Positions 7,715 through 16,845 of a stretch of DNA of 64,000 nt are shown in pieces (the stretch's first letter is position 1; each line of letters begins with the position of its first letter). Location of the stretch: positions 3,472,001-3,536,000 of the forward strand of contig NZ_CP110341.1 in the NCBI RefSeq assembly GCF_026013965.1. Reading direction: 5' to 3'. The position numbers were made by a program, and so were the translations under genes. The notes under the pieces were generated by a model. That model searched no databases. It had not been told where the DNA came from and worked only from the letters and a program-made list of their open reading frames with translations. The stretch comes from Brevibacterium sp. JSBI002 (lineage in GTDB: Bacteria > Actinomycetota > Actinomycetes > Actinomycetales > Brevibacteriaceae).

Positions 7715-9025
7715 TCAGCCGTCGAACAGTTCCTGCCCGACGTACCCGTCCTCGGTCGCTCCGGGCGGGATCGCCCAGACGGTCGACCCGATCGGGGTCG
7801 TCCATTCGTTGAGCAGGTCCACCTCGGCGAGGCGGCGCTGGATCGGCAGGAACTGCCGTTCGATATCGGCCTGGAAGGATGCGAACAGGAGCCCCGAATC
7901 CCCGCCCGCGCCGGTCTCGTAGTTGAACGTGCGCCGGTGGATCTGCACCTCCGGGCCCAGTCCGTCGCGGGCCCGGGCGATATGCGCGACCTGTGAGATC
8001 TTCGTCAGTCCGCGCTGATCGACGGCGGTGAAGTCCGGAACGTCGAACTCGCCCTCACCCGACAGCGGTGCCCCGGAGCCCATGGTCCGCCCGACCGCGA
8101 ACTCCCGTGCGGGTCGATCGGCCTGATCCCAGGTGTCGAGGTTCATCGCGATATCGCGCAGCACCAACGTCGTTCCCCCACGCATCCACACCGGCAGATG
8201 CGCACCGAGATCGGCCGGCGGCTCCCCGCGAGCGGAGAACACCGGGTTCGCGGTCTCGGTGCCCCGCCCCCAGATGATCCGCGCGAAGTCCTCGGATCCG
8301 GGTCCCGGATTCGCCGTGCCGTCGAGCTGACCGAAGAGATTCCTCTGGGTCTTCCCCTCCCCCGAACTGCCGTAGGCACGTCGGAAACCGTCGCGCTGCC
8401 AGGCCATCTCAGCGAACGATCGGGAGTCCTTGAACAGCATGCGCCTGGCATGCGCCAAGGTCAGCGGATCGTCGCCGCAGATCTGCAGGAGCAGGTCGCC
8501 CTTGCAGCGGTCCTGATCGAGGCGATCGATCGAGAACGATTCCAGAGGTTTCAGCCAATCCGGGACGTGCTTCTTTCCGGCAAGGGCAACCATCTCGGCT
8601 CCGAATCCGAAGGTCACAGTCAGCCTGGCAGGGTCGACGGCGAGCTCGGATTCGGAATCGGCCAACGGCGCCCGCCCCTGAGTCAGTGCGGCCGCATCCG
8701 CGGTGAGCAGCCGCAGCCAGCGCACCGCCTCGGCGGCCTTGATCCCGGGCTTGAGCGTGAACGCGATGAAGTGCGCATAGGCCTGCGGCGGGGTTTCGAC
8801 CCCGGATTGATGAGTGCCGTAGAACGGCTCGGTCTGCGGCCCGTTCGCGCCATCCAGATCTCGCCGAGGCGGCCCACCGTCGCCGCCGCTCCCACCCGGA
8901 GACCCGGGACCGCGGCCGAGCGCAAATCCGGCCGTGGCACCGACGACACCTGCACCGCCGGCCGCAGCCGCCGAGGTCAGGAGACCTCGGCGGCTGAAGC
9001 CGGTGCGACCGGGCTCAGTGGTCAC
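7715..9025 (-). CDS. Tat-exported DyP-type haem peroxidase
   Basis: Dye-decolourising peroxidase or deferrochelatase (EfeB-like), 436 residues from the GTG at 9025. That start places a twin-arginine signal at the N-terminus: FSRRGLL at residues 10-16, then an Ala/Gly-rich hydrophobic stretch. An ATG further upstream would run deep into the preceding gene. GGAG lies about 7 bp before the GTG. The family signature QLDGTANPGPG is at about 233-243, with D235 the distal catalytic aspartate. The start overlaps the copper-chaperone gene by 11 bp, so the two are probably coupled. Linkage to PCu(A)C rather than to efeUO argues for a role in extracellular haem or copper chemistry; EfeB function is not excluded. 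Confidence 0.88.
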   Translation of the reverse strand: MTTEPGRTGFSRRGLLTSAAAAGGAGVVGATAGFALGRGPGSPGGSGGDGGPPRRDLDGANGPQTEPFYGTHQSGVETPPQAYAHFIAFTLKPGIKAAEAVRWLRLLTADAAALTQGRAPLADSESELAVDPARLTVTFGFGAEMVALAGKKHVPDWLKPLESFSIDRLDQDRCKGDLLLQICGDDPLTLAHARRMLFKDSRSFAEMAWQRDGFRRAYGSSGEGKTQRNLFGQLDGTANPGPGSEDFARIIWGRGTETANPVFSARGEPPADLGAHLPVWMRGGTTLVLRDIAMNLDTWDQADRPAREFAVGRTMGSGAPLSGEGEFDVPDFTAVDQRGLTKISQVAHIARARDGLGPEVQIHRRTFNYETGAGGDSGLLFASFQADIERQFLPIQRRLAEVDLLNEWTTPIGSTVWAIPPGATEDGYVGQELFDG

Positions 9026-9682
9026 CGTGGTCTCCGTGGTCGGAGTCCTCGTGCTCTTCGCTGTCGGCGCCGATGTGTTTACCCTCGTCGCCGTGCTCAC
9101 CGTGGTCTCCGTGGTCGTCGCTGGAGCCTTCGGCCTCACCGGGCGCGTAGTCTTCCTGGGCTCCGGAGTACTCCTTGGCCACGGCCGTGACCTCGACGGT
9201 CTCGTCGTCGGCGGTGACGAGGTCGAGCTTGATCTGCTCGCCCGGCTTGATCGCCTTCTTCAGCCCCATGATCATGATGTGATCGCCTCCGGGCTCGAAG
9301 CGGAGGCTCTCCCGGCCGGGATGGTGAAGCCGCCCTTCTTCTCCTGCATGGACATTCCGCCCGAGCCGTCGCCTTCGGTTTCGTGGAGTTGGACCATCTC
9401 CGCGTCCGCGTATTTCGCCTCGACGAGGTTGATGTCGGCGTCGGTGTTGTTCTTCAGCTCCCCGAAGACTCCGGTCATTCCGTCGTCGGCGGCTTTGACC
9501 CAAGCGCCGTCGAAGCTGAGCGCTTCGGCGTCGACCGCGCTTTTCGAGGATTCCGCCGAGGTGGAGCTGCCGCCGTCGGTCTGTGTCGAACCGGCGGCCT
9601 TGCTGTCGTCTTGGCCGCAGCCTGCCAGGCCGATGGCGACGGCGATGGGCAGGGCAAGGGCCAGGGTGATGTTCTTTTGCAT
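9015..9682 (-). pseudogene. PCu(A)C periplasmic copper chaperone lipoprotein, frameshifted
   Basis: Binds Cu(I) outside the membrane and in related bacteria supplies it to cytochrome c oxidase. The ATG at 9682 gives a lipoprotein signal (AIGLAGC). The first frame carries the domain up to GGFTIPAG; the second carries SLRFEPGGDHIMIMGL and the remainder. One base is missing near 9311 (minus-strand GCCGGGAGAGC); adding one gives IPAGESLRFEPGGDHIMIM, the expected family sequence. The metal ligands would be the H-M pairs in VQLHETEGDGSGGMSM and GGDHIMIM. The last 40 residues are an unusual His/Asp/Glu tail with repeated DHGDHG units, likely an additional metal sponge. It overlaps the peroxidase start by 11 bp. 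Confidence 0.85.
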
Positions 9683-10118
9683 GATGTCTGCACTTTCGTC
9701 ATTCAGGTGCAATCGAGCACATGTCGGCGCGCGCCGCGGTCGCCTGTTGGCGCAGGCAGTCCCGCGTCTTCCCCGTCGTCAGACGACGAAGATCTTCGGT
9801 CGCAGAGTCTCTGCTGCCCGAATCTGCGGGCGCTGAGCCGCATCGCGTTCGTCCGCCTGTGTGCAGGGAACGCGGCTGACCGGCAGCGCTTTCGTGAGCC
9901 TTTGCGCCGGTCACGGTTGCCTGCGCGCAGCTCGTGCGAGTGCGCAGGACACGTGCTGGCTAGGGTGCGGGGCACGTGTCGTCTGTGCGCAGCGGTGTGC
10001 GCCGACGTGTTCGACTGTCACTGAGGGGCGGCCCGCCGCTGTCTGGGCGGTCGCCCGAAGATGGATGGTCACCCGGGAAACCAGGTGTGGGTCGGCGCTG
10101 CAAACGCCGATTGGGATG
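9683..10118. other. Intergenic region, nothing recognised
   Basis: About 435 bp of very GC-rich sequence between two minus-strand genes; it should hold the promoter of the copper-chaperone/peroxidase pair. Short related blocks such as GTGCGCAGGACACGTG and GTGCGGGGCACGTG occur near 9940-9990. No credible coding sequence was found on either strand. Confidence 0.4.
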
Positions 10119-10814
10119 TCAGCCGAACGGGGGCGGGCCGCGGCGGTAGTTCGGGCCGACCACCGCCGATGTGACCGGCTGCGGCACCCGGAACGAAGCG
10201 CAGAGCTTGCGGAACGGTTCGTCGGCCAGGACTCCGGCCGCCTCGGCGAGGGCTCGCAGTGCGCCGATCACCGGCCCCAGGGCCAGCTGCAGAATGCTGA
10301 GGACGATGTCCTCACCGCGTTTGAGGATCACGGCGGTGACGAGGACGGCGACGGCGTGGGCGATGATCATCCCCGCCGAGGTGGCCCCGTGGCTCGCATG
10401 TTCGAGCGCGGATGCGGCAGGACCGAGGTCAAGGGAGCCGGAGGCTGGGACGATGTGTCCGGCATGGGTGTGGAGGGCCGCCTCGGCGGAAGTGGATCCG
10501 GCACCTGCAGCTCCGGCCTGACCGCTTCCGGATTGAACGGTTCCCGCGTGGGCCCCCGCATGGGCGAAGGTGTGTGCGGACCAGCCCATCGTCAGGTGCA
10601 TGAGCACCTGTCCGAGGCCGAGCAGGCCCGCCAGAGTCAGGTAGCCCAGGCGCCTGCCGGCGACGATCATCGCCGACCAGAGGACGAGAACGAAGACGAC
10701 CACAGTGCCCGGAATCGAGACGCCGCCACCGGCACCGAGGTGCATGAGCAGAGCCAGGAGAGTCGTGAAGAGGGCAGCGAAGAGCGCACGTACGGATTTC
10801 GTCCATCCGGTCAT
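10119..10814 (-). CDS. Membrane protein with His-rich periplasmic loop
   Basis: Unrecognised 231-residue protein. Hydrophobic segments lie at about 8-28, 34-52 and 56-76, and a further one at about 150-168. Between the third and fourth is a long Gly/Ala/Ser-rich loop with many histidines (HTFAHAGAHAG, LHTHAGH, LEHASHGA). Histidine clusters of this kind, together with the neighbouring copper chaperone, suggest copper binding or transport. It could also be a structural membrane partner of the peroxidase. The ATG at 10814 lies just downstream of AGGAGGGCC, a good ribosome-binding site. Confidence 0.6.
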   Translation of the reverse strand: MTGWTKSVRALFAALFTTLLALLMHLGAGGGVSIPGTVVVFVLVLWSAMIVAGRRLGYLTLAGLLGLGQVLMHLTMGWSAHTFAHAGAHAGTVQSGSGQAGAAGAGSTSAEAALHTHAGHIVPASGSLDLGPAASALEHASHGATSAGMIIAHAVAVLVTAVILKRGEDIVLSILQLALGPVIGALRALAEAAGVLADEPFRKLCASFRVPQPVTSAVVGPNYRRGPPPFG

Positions 10815-10881
10815 GGGCCCTCCTCTCAGCTCGCTCCCACATTCTACTCAATGTAGAACAATTTCGGGAAGGCGGCAGAGC

Positions 10882-11475
10882 CTACATCCGCAGCCAGGTA
10901 TCGGCGGTCTTCTTGACCATGGCACCGGCATCAGCGGCAGCATCGCCCCAGACGACGAGGTTGCCATCGGGGTCAGTGGTGGAGTCGGAGAGGACGACAA
11001 CGTCGAAGTTGCACACAAGACCCGCCATCGCCGAGGCGTAGACGGCTCCGGGGGTGCCCGCCGAGGAGACGTCGGCGTCAGCATCGCCTCCCGCCTGGGC
11101 GGCGGGGTCAGCGGTGACTTGGCCTGCTCCGGCCCCGGGCACGCCCGTGGTGGCGTCGACGCCGGGCACGCCCGTGGTGGCGTCGGCGCCGGCGATGATG
11201 ATCCGGTCGACTGAGAGGTCATGCAGACCTGCGGCCAGATCGTCGACGCCTTCGAACACATCCGGGCTCTCGGACCGGAGCACAAGATCCTCTTCATCAG
11301 GGACGAAGATGCTCAGCTCCCCGTCGGGAGTGTCGGCGAGGTCAGCCTTCGTCGACGCGAAGATGAGCACACCACCCACGGCGCGGGTGCGGGTGACGAT
11401 ATCGCCGAGGGTCTCCATGGCGTCATCGCTGGGGTAGCTGGCGTCGTCGGTGTCAATGAGGAGCAGGGCATCCAT
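10882..11475 (-). CDS. Degenerate isochorismatase-fold protein
   Basis: 197 residues that align by eye with the isochorismatase/nicotinamidase superfamily: LLLIDTDD (D8 at the usual catalytic-Asp place), LVLRSESPDVFEG at 64-76, VDRIIIAGADA at 89-99, and FDVVVLSDST at 157-166. The catalytic lysine position appears as R67 and the nucleophilic cysteine position as about A144. A roughly 45-residue Ala/Gly/Thr insert (100-143) separates the last two elements and contains a duplicated nine-residue block. If the alignment is right, the fold remains but not the catalytic triad. It is monocistronic; its function is unknown. Confidence 0.55.
   Translation of the reverse strand: MDALLLIDTDDASYPSDDAMETLGDIVTRTRAVGGVLIFASTKADLADTPDGELSIFVPDEEDLVLRSESPDVFEGVDDLAAGLHDLSVDRIIIAGADATTGVPGVDATTGVPGAGAGQVTADPAAQAGGDADADVSSAGTPGAVYASAMAGLVCNFDVVVLSDSTTDPDGNLVVWGDAAADAGAMVKKTADTWLRM
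11137..11190. repeat. 27-bp tandem duplication inside the isochorismatase-like gene
   Basis: Units 11137-11163 and 11164-11190 differ at one base. They keep the reading frame and encode two copies of a nine-residue block, DATTGVPGV then DATTGVPGA. Copy-number slippage would alter the insert length by nine residues. Confidence 0.85.
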
Positions 11476-11633
11476 ACTCCAATCGTGCCACGACCGACCG
11501 ACACATTCGAAGCCGGTTCGCCTCGGCCGCAGCCGACAACACCCTTGACCTGCATGGACTCAACGAGGCTTGTCAGCTTCCTCGAACTATGGCGAACACC
11601 GTATTTGTGTTCGAAACTTTTTTAGATCACCTA

Positions 11634-11662
11634 TGGACTTTCACACATTATGAGCGTACAAT
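11634..11662 (+). promoter_or_regulatory. Candidate sigma70-type promoter for the DUF222/HNH gene
   Basis: TGGACT (11634-11639) and TACAAT (11657-11662) are spaced by 17 bp in a locally AT-rich region. The expected start of transcription is near 11669, giving a 5' leader of about 36 bases before the ATG at 11705. Confidence 0.45.
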
Positions 11663-11704
11663 GGATTCCAACAACAACGATGTTGGTGAACGGAATTCAT
11701 CCCC

Positions 11705-13390
11705 ATGACCCTCACTCCCGAACGCAGCTCCGATCATGCCGATCGGAACGCCGACCACTCCCCGCAGACCAGCGGTCACCCGCTGCTGGCCGACGAGGAG
11801 TGGGCAGATCTCAGCCGCTTCGCGCCCGAAGTCACCTCGTCGATCACTCAGCTGATGAGCCTCAAAGACGAGCTGCGCTCGTTCGATCGCCCCATGGGAC
11901 CGGATCAGGCCATCATGCTCGCCGATGGGGTCGAGGCGATCACACGCATCAACGATGCATTGTCGACGCTCGCACTCTCCGTCTGCGAACGCGTCGGAAC
12001 ACCCAGCGATTTCGGCGCCAAGTCGACGAAGTCGCTCATCGAGAACCGATTCAACCTCACCGGCGCGGAGGCGAATCGCCGCACCGATATGGCCAAGAAC
12101 CTCGGCGGACGCGTCGACATGGCCGGACAGGCTCTGCCGCCTCTCTACCCTGTCGTCGCAGAGGCCCTCCATGCCGGCACGATCTCCGCCGCCCAGGCGT
12201 CTGTCATCGAAGACTGCATGCGCAAACTGCCCACGTGGGTCAGTCAGACGGTCCGCACCGACGTCGAGACGCGCTTGGTCGACAACGCGCCCAAGGTCCG
12301 TCTCAAGGATCTGCGCGAGATCTTCGGCAAGCTCATGGGCTATATCGACCCGGACGGCGCAGAGCCGAACGACTCGGCCGACCGCTCTGCGTACAACATG
12401 TCCATGCGTGCCAAGACCAACGGCGACTGGGAGCTGCGTGGACTGCTCGACCCCGTCACCGGCGGCACTCTCAACGGACTGCTGACCTCACGAATCCAGT
12501 CTGCGGGAGAAGACGACAAGGCCGGTGCCGACAATACCGGTGCCGACTCGGCGACCGGCGCCTCTGGGATCGCGGCCGCGGGCAATCCCGCCACCGTCAC
12601 CGCTGCTTCTGAGGGAACGAGCTCGCCGCTTCCTGACACGGAGCTGCTTGAGATCGTCGATGCTGTGCTCTCCGGTGACCGATATGACGCGAAGCGAGTT
12701 CCGGAACCCGATCTCGACGCAGCTCGCACGAGCGGAAATTCGGCGCCCGTCCCCGGCGTCGGTGTTCGGGAGGACGGCGGTTTCGTCGACGTCAGCGCTG
12801 AACAGCCCTCGGCGCGCGAATGGATCTACGAGCGATTCGCCGGCCTCGTCACGACGATCGACAAGCAGCGGACGGCTGCGGGAGCGCCTTATGCTCTCGT
12901 CATCAACGCCACCGCCGAAGATCTGGCCAAAGGAACAGGACACGGCACCACGGGCGCCGACAATCCCATTCCCATCAAGGAACTGATGAGAAACGGCCTC
13001 AACGGCTCGCTGTTCTTCCACCTCATGAGCGACAGGGCCAAGACGATGCAGGTGGCCACAGAGCAGCGCTTCGCCAATCGCAAACAGTTGGCAGTGATCA
13101 CCGCCCGTGACCGAGGTTGCACCTTCCCCGGCTGTGACGCCCCTCCCGGTTGGTGCGATGCCAACCATGTGTTTCCATGGTCGCTCGGCGGCAAGACGGA
13201 GATCAACAATCTCGCGCTGCTCTGCAGCTATCATCACCACCTGCTCGACCGCACCGACTGGGACACGGTGATGCTCTTCGACGGGCGACCAGCCTACATT
13301 CCGCCCGCCGCAAAGGACCCGGCTCGTAAGCCGGTCCTCCACGCCCGGTTCATCGCGGACGACATCGTCGACTCCCTGTTCGACAAATAG
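11705..13390 (+). CDS. DUF222 protein with C-terminal HNH endonuclease domain
   Basis: 561-residue member of the mobile, multicopy DUF222/13E12 family of actinobacteria. The N-terminal two thirds form the helical DUF222 region, with the typical GTPSDFGAKSTKSLIENRF near 100-118. The HNH domain at about 468-520 is complete: RDRGCTFPGCDAP, then WCDANHVFPWSLGG, then NLALLCSYHHHLLDR, with Cys pairs as structural zinc ligands and H-N-H catalytic residues. A low-complexity Ala/Gly/Thr linker lies at about 255-300. The family is of unknown role; homologues are frequently repeated and recombining within a genome. It stands alone, converging on nagA. Confidence 0.88.
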   Translation: MTLTPERSSDHADRNADHSPQTSGHPLLADEEWADLSRFAPEVTSSITQLMSLKDELRSFDRPMGPDQAIMLADGVEAITRINDALSTLALSVCERVGTPSDFGAKSTKSLIENRFNLTGAEANRRTDMAKNLGGRVDMAGQALPPLYPVVAEALHAGTISAAQASVIEDCMRKLPTWVSQTVRTDVETRLVDNAPKVRLKDLREIFGKLMGYIDPDGAEPNDSADRSAYNMSMRAKTNGDWELRGLLDPVTGGTLNGLLTSRIQSAGEDDKAGADNTGADSATGASGIAAAGNPATVTAASEGTSSPLPDTELLEIVDAVLSGDRYDAKRVPEPDLDAARTSGNSAPVPGVGVREDGGFVDVSAEQPSAREWIYERFAGLVTTIDKQRTAAGAPYALVINATAEDLAKGTGHGTTGADNPIPIKELMRNGLNGSLFFHLMSDRAKTMQVATEQRFANRKQLAVITARDRGCTFPGCDAPPGWCDANHVFPWSLGGKTEINNLALLCSYHHHLLDRTDWDTVMLFDGRPAYIPPAAKDPARKPVLHARFIADDIVDSLFDK

Positions 13391-13472
13391 CCGCCCCAAC
13401 TTTCAGGGGACAGCTGTGCCCACTTTCCAAGTTCAGCCGGACTCAATTCGGTTCTGCCATGTTCGGCTGGGT

Positions 13473-14714
13473 TCAGTCCCCCAACGAAGAGGCCCGGATG
13501 CTCACGTCCTCATCGAGCAGCAGGAGGTCAGCCGACATTCCGGGAGCCAACAGGCTGCCGCCACCGGCGGCACCGGCGGCACCACCCGCCGCATGCAGAG
13601 AATCGCCCGACTCCGGCACTCCGCCCACGGCACGCAATGGAACGAGGCTCGCGGACTGCACAGCGTCGAACGGGCTGAGTCCCACCTCGGCGACTGCCCG
13701 CTTCACAGCCTCGTCCATCGTCAACGTGGACCCCGCGATGGCGCCCTGAGTGCCATCCGCGGTAACCAGGCGCGCTACCGAATCCTTGACCTCGACCGGG
13801 AGCGAACCAAGGTGATAGCTCCCATCATGCAGGCCGGTCGCCGCCATGGCGTCAGTGATGAGAGCAAGGCGCCCGGGCGCGAGTTCGTGGAGCATACGCG
13901 CGACCGGGGCGACGACATGGACGCCGTCATTGATGAGTTCGATGGTGACATGCTCGGCCTCGGCCGCGGCGAGGACCGGCCCCGGAGCACGGTGATGGAC
14001 TCCGGGCATCGCATTGAACGCGTGGGTGAGGATGCTCGCCCCCGCTTCGAAGGCCTGCGCGGCCAGCGCATAATCGGCAGCCGTGTGACCGACGGCCACA
14101 CGCACCCCTGCCGCAGAGAACCGACCGATCGCATCGAGAGCACCGGGAAGTTCGGGCGCGATCGTGATCTGCACAAGAGTTCCATCGGCCGCCTCGAGGA
14201 TCGCCTCGACCGCCTCCGGAGTCGGCGATGTGAGCACTTCGGGCGCATGCGCACCTTTGAAATCCGGGGACAGGAACGGACCTTCGGCGTGCAGGCCCAT
14301 GACCATGGCCCGCTCACGGACGAGTCCGGCGCCCGCGCGCAGGGACTCACACAGCCCCTCGATCGTGTCGGAGACGTAGGACAGAGCGAGTCTGCCGGTG
14401 CCGTGGGCCCGATGCACGTCGAGGATCGCATCGATCCCCTCGTTCCCGTCCTCGGCGCTCGCACCGCCCGCACCGTGACAGTGGATATCGACGAACATGG
14501 GAGCCACGTATCCGCCGGCGCCGTCGATGATCTCACCTCTCGCCGAGGCGGCCCTGTCCTTCCAGCCGTCCCCGCGGCCCCGTGCAGTGACCGTTCCTTC
14601 GGCGATCGCGATCCACGTGTCAGCGGTCTCCTCGGAGAACGTCGCCCGACCGCCGTCGAGGATGCACGCATTGTGGATGACCGCCTCGGCGGGGATCCGT
14701 TCGGTCTGTGTCAT
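13473..14714 (-). CDS. nagA: N-acetylglucosamine-6-phosphate deacetylase
   Basis: Removes acetate from GlcNAc-6-phosphate in amino-sugar and cell-wall recycling. The ATG at 14714 gives 413 residues and follows GAAGGACCCTG. Amidohydrolase metal motifs are visible: FVDIHCHGAGG with H78 and H80, GLHAEGPF with metal-ligand E144, AVGHTAA and THAFNAM with the next histidines, and LITDAMAATG with the catalytic aspartate. A Gly/Ala-rich loop near 385-400 is an insertion relative to typical enzymes. It starts 29 bp after the stop of the S9 peptidase gene, so both may be cotranscribed. No nagB is seen nearby. Confidence 0.9.
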   Translation of the reverse strand: MTQTERIPAEAVIHNACILDGGRATFSEETADTWIAIAEGTVTARGRGDGWKDRAASARGEIIDGAGGYVAPMFVDIHCHGAGGASAEDGNEGIDAILDVHRAHGTGRLALSYVSDTIEGLCESLRAGAGLVRERAMVMGLHAEGPFLSPDFKGAHAPEVLTSPTPEAVEAILEAADGTLVQITIAPELPGALDAIGRFSAAGVRVAVGHTAADYALAAQAFEAGASILTHAFNAMPGVHHRAPGPVLAAAEAEHVTIELINDGVHVVAPVARMLHELAPGRLALITDAMAATGLHDGSYHLGSLPVEVKDSVARLVTADGTQGAIAGSTLTMDEAVKRAVAEVGLSPFDAVQSASLVPLRAVGGVPESGDSLHAAGGAAGAAGGGSLLAPGMSADLLLLDEDVSIRASSLGD

Positions 14715-14743
14715 CAGGGTCCTTCCATCGCTCTGAACAACCC

Positions 14744-16759
14744 TCACCCCAGTGTGCGGACTCGGTTCGCGTCGATGCCGAGCACGTGAGAGTCGAGGAA
14801 CGCGAGCACGGTTCGGTACCAGACCTCGGCGTTCCCACGGCCGAGGATCCAATGCCCCTCGTCGGGGAAATAGAGGAACCGGTGCTGAGTGTCGCCATCG
14901 GCGTCGAGCGGAGTCTTCGCCCGGGTGAGCAGGTCCAGCCACAGTTCCTGGCCCTGCCCGATCGGCACCCGGTAGTCCTTGTCGCCGTGGATGACGAGCA
15001 TCGGCACCTCGATGTCATCGGCGAACAGGTGCGGCGAATACTGCGCCGACTGCTCCCGCATCGCCTGATCCCACGACGAATTGTCCGTCGTCCGCCCCAT
15101 CGACGTGGTGTTCCACAGAGAGGCATGGGTGACGATGCACTTGAACGCGCTGCCGGTGTGCCCTGCCACCCAGTTGGCCATGTATCCGCCGTAGGACCCG
15201 CCGGCCAGTGCGACACGTTCGGAATCGATGTCCGCTCTCTCCCCTGCGGCCTCGGTCAGCGCCATGATGTCGGTGAAGGGAGTGCCGCCGAGCTGCTGCT
15301 GACCGCGGTCGATCATTGCCTGCCCGTAGCCGGTGGAGATCGCCGGGTCCGGCAGCAGCACCGCATAGCCGGCAGCAGCGAAGGGACCCGGATTCCACCG
15401 GTAGGTCCACGCATTCCACGATCCCCACGGTCCGCCATGGGCGAATACGACGAGCGGATGCGGCCCCTCCCCCTCCGGGAGCACCAGCCACGCGCGGATC
15501 TGCGTGCCGTCCTCGGCACGAACCTCCACCTCGGTGAGGGTGCCTTCTTCCTCGAGCACCGTCGCCGGGTTCGCGAGCTCGCTGATGACCCCGGTTCCGA
15601 GGTCGACGGAGATCGGCAGCGGTGCGACATCGATCGCCGAGGCGGTCGCCACGACCGTGTCCTCGCGCAGAGCCAGCCCCGAGAACGAATACTTCTGATC
15701 GGCGCCCCCGACCAGCCGCCGAGGCTGAGCATCGTTGATGCCACCGATGAAGATGCTGCCGCGACCATGATCATCCGCGGTGGCCACGATGGTCGAATCG
15801 TCCGCCCAGATCGGAGAGAACCAGAAATCGGCATCCGGCCACACAGGATTCAGTTCCGCGGTCTCGAGATCGAGAACCATGAGTTCGGCCGCGAGGTTGG
15901 TCTGCGGAGTCCAATTCTGTACGCGAGTGACCAGTGCTTTCGTCCCGTCCGGGCTGATGGCCTCGATGTCGAAGCTGTGATCGGCAGCCGGTTTCGTCAG
16001 ACGGTGCAGTTCGGGTTCCCCGTCGAGGTCCACGCGCCAGATCTCACTGGCCTCGAGCTGACCGGGGATCGGCTTCTCGAGCTGGACGAGGGCGAAGCGG
16101 GCCCCATCGTCGACGGCCCAATCGACCAGTCGGCCAGACGGCAGGGACAGGTACCGGAAATCCAAGCCCGCCGGGGGGCTCAGCTCGTCACTGACTTCCG
16201 GAAAGTCGGCGTCCGCCTCGTTGAGCGTGGCCACGGCCAGGGTCTGTCGGCCCGGCCCCAGATCATGATCCCAGCGGCGGATCGGGAACCCGGTATGGAG
16301 GATCCCGCTGACCTTCGCATCGCTGCGTTCGGTGCTGAATTCCTGATGGTCGTTCTCGTCGGCGGCCCACGTATGGACGGGGAACTCGACGACGATGGTC
16401 TCGCCCTTGACCTCGATTCGGGAGAAGCCGCCCTCATGGTCGGCAAGCTTGCGGGCCTCACCGTTGTCCGGCAGAGCCCACAAGCTCGGGGATTCGGTAT
16501 CTTTGCCGTCCTCGCCTTTGCGTTTGGAGGCGAAGACGATCGTGCCGTTCTCGCTCAGTGCGGCCGGTCCCACGGACTGACCGCCCCGAGTGATGCGTCG
16601 GGGCGTCTCCCCGCTGATATCGGCGAGGTGGCTGAGGGAGGAATTCCCCTCGGAATTGAGAAACGAGTACTGGGCGATGACGCGGCCGCTCTGATTCGTC
16701 AAGAGGCCTTGCAGGCGGCGGGCGTCGAGGAGTCGGGTCACTGCGTCGTGGGTCGTCAT
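14744..16759 (-). CDS. S9 family prolyl oligopeptidase-type serine peptidase
   Basis: 671 residues with the two-domain layout of the family: a beta-propeller to about residue 410 and a C-terminal alpha/beta-hydrolase domain. The catalytic residues are S522 in GGSYGGYMANW, D595 in HGDKDYRVP and H636 in DEGHWI. VVFAHGGPWGSWNAW at about 435-450 supplies the oxyanion hole. No signal peptide is visible, so a cytoplasmic acylaminoacyl-peptidase or dipeptidyl-peptidase role is likely. It lies 86 bp downstream of the lipoprotein gene and just before nagA. Confidence 0.9.
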   Translation of the reverse strand: MTTHDAVTRLLDARRLQGLLTNQSGRVIAQYSFLNSEGNSSLSHLADISGETPRRITRGGQSVGPAALSENGTIVFASKRKGEDGKDTESPSLWALPDNGEARKLADHEGGFSRIEVKGETIVVEFPVHTWAADENDHQEFSTERSDAKVSGILHTGFPIRRWDHDLGPGRQTLAVATLNEADADFPEVSDELSPPAGLDFRYLSLPSGRLVDWAVDDGARFALVQLEKPIPGQLEASEIWRVDLDGEPELHRLTKPAADHSFDIEAISPDGTKALVTRVQNWTPQTNLAAELMVLDLETAELNPVWPDADFWFSPIWADDSTIVATADDHGRGSIFIGGINDAQPRRLVGGADQKYSFSGLALREDTVVATASAIDVAPLPISVDLGTGVISELANPATVLEEEGTLTEVEVRAEDGTQIRAWLVLPEGEGPHPLVVFAHGGPWGSWNAWTYRWNPGPFAAAGYAVLLPDPAISTGYGQAMIDRGQQQLGGTPFTDIMALTEAAGERADIDSERVALAGGSYGGYMANWVAGHTGSAFKCIVTHASLWNTTSMGRTTDNSSWDQAMREQSAQYSPHLFADDIEVPMLVIHGDKDYRVPIGQGQELWLDLLTRAKTPLDADGDTQHRFLYFPDEGHWILGRGNAEVWYRTVLAFLDSHVLGIDANRVRTLG

Positions 16760-16845
16760 CTTCCCATCCTAGATCCCAGCGCGGATTCCGGGGTGAAATC
16801 CAGAGAAACCCCAGATCGCCGAGGCGGTCGACAGTCCCCGAAGAG

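Noticed and set aside
9861..10856. A plus-strand gene across 9861-10856
   Set aside because: It lies opposite the His-rich membrane protein and has Cys/Arg-rich low-complexity translation without a start signal.
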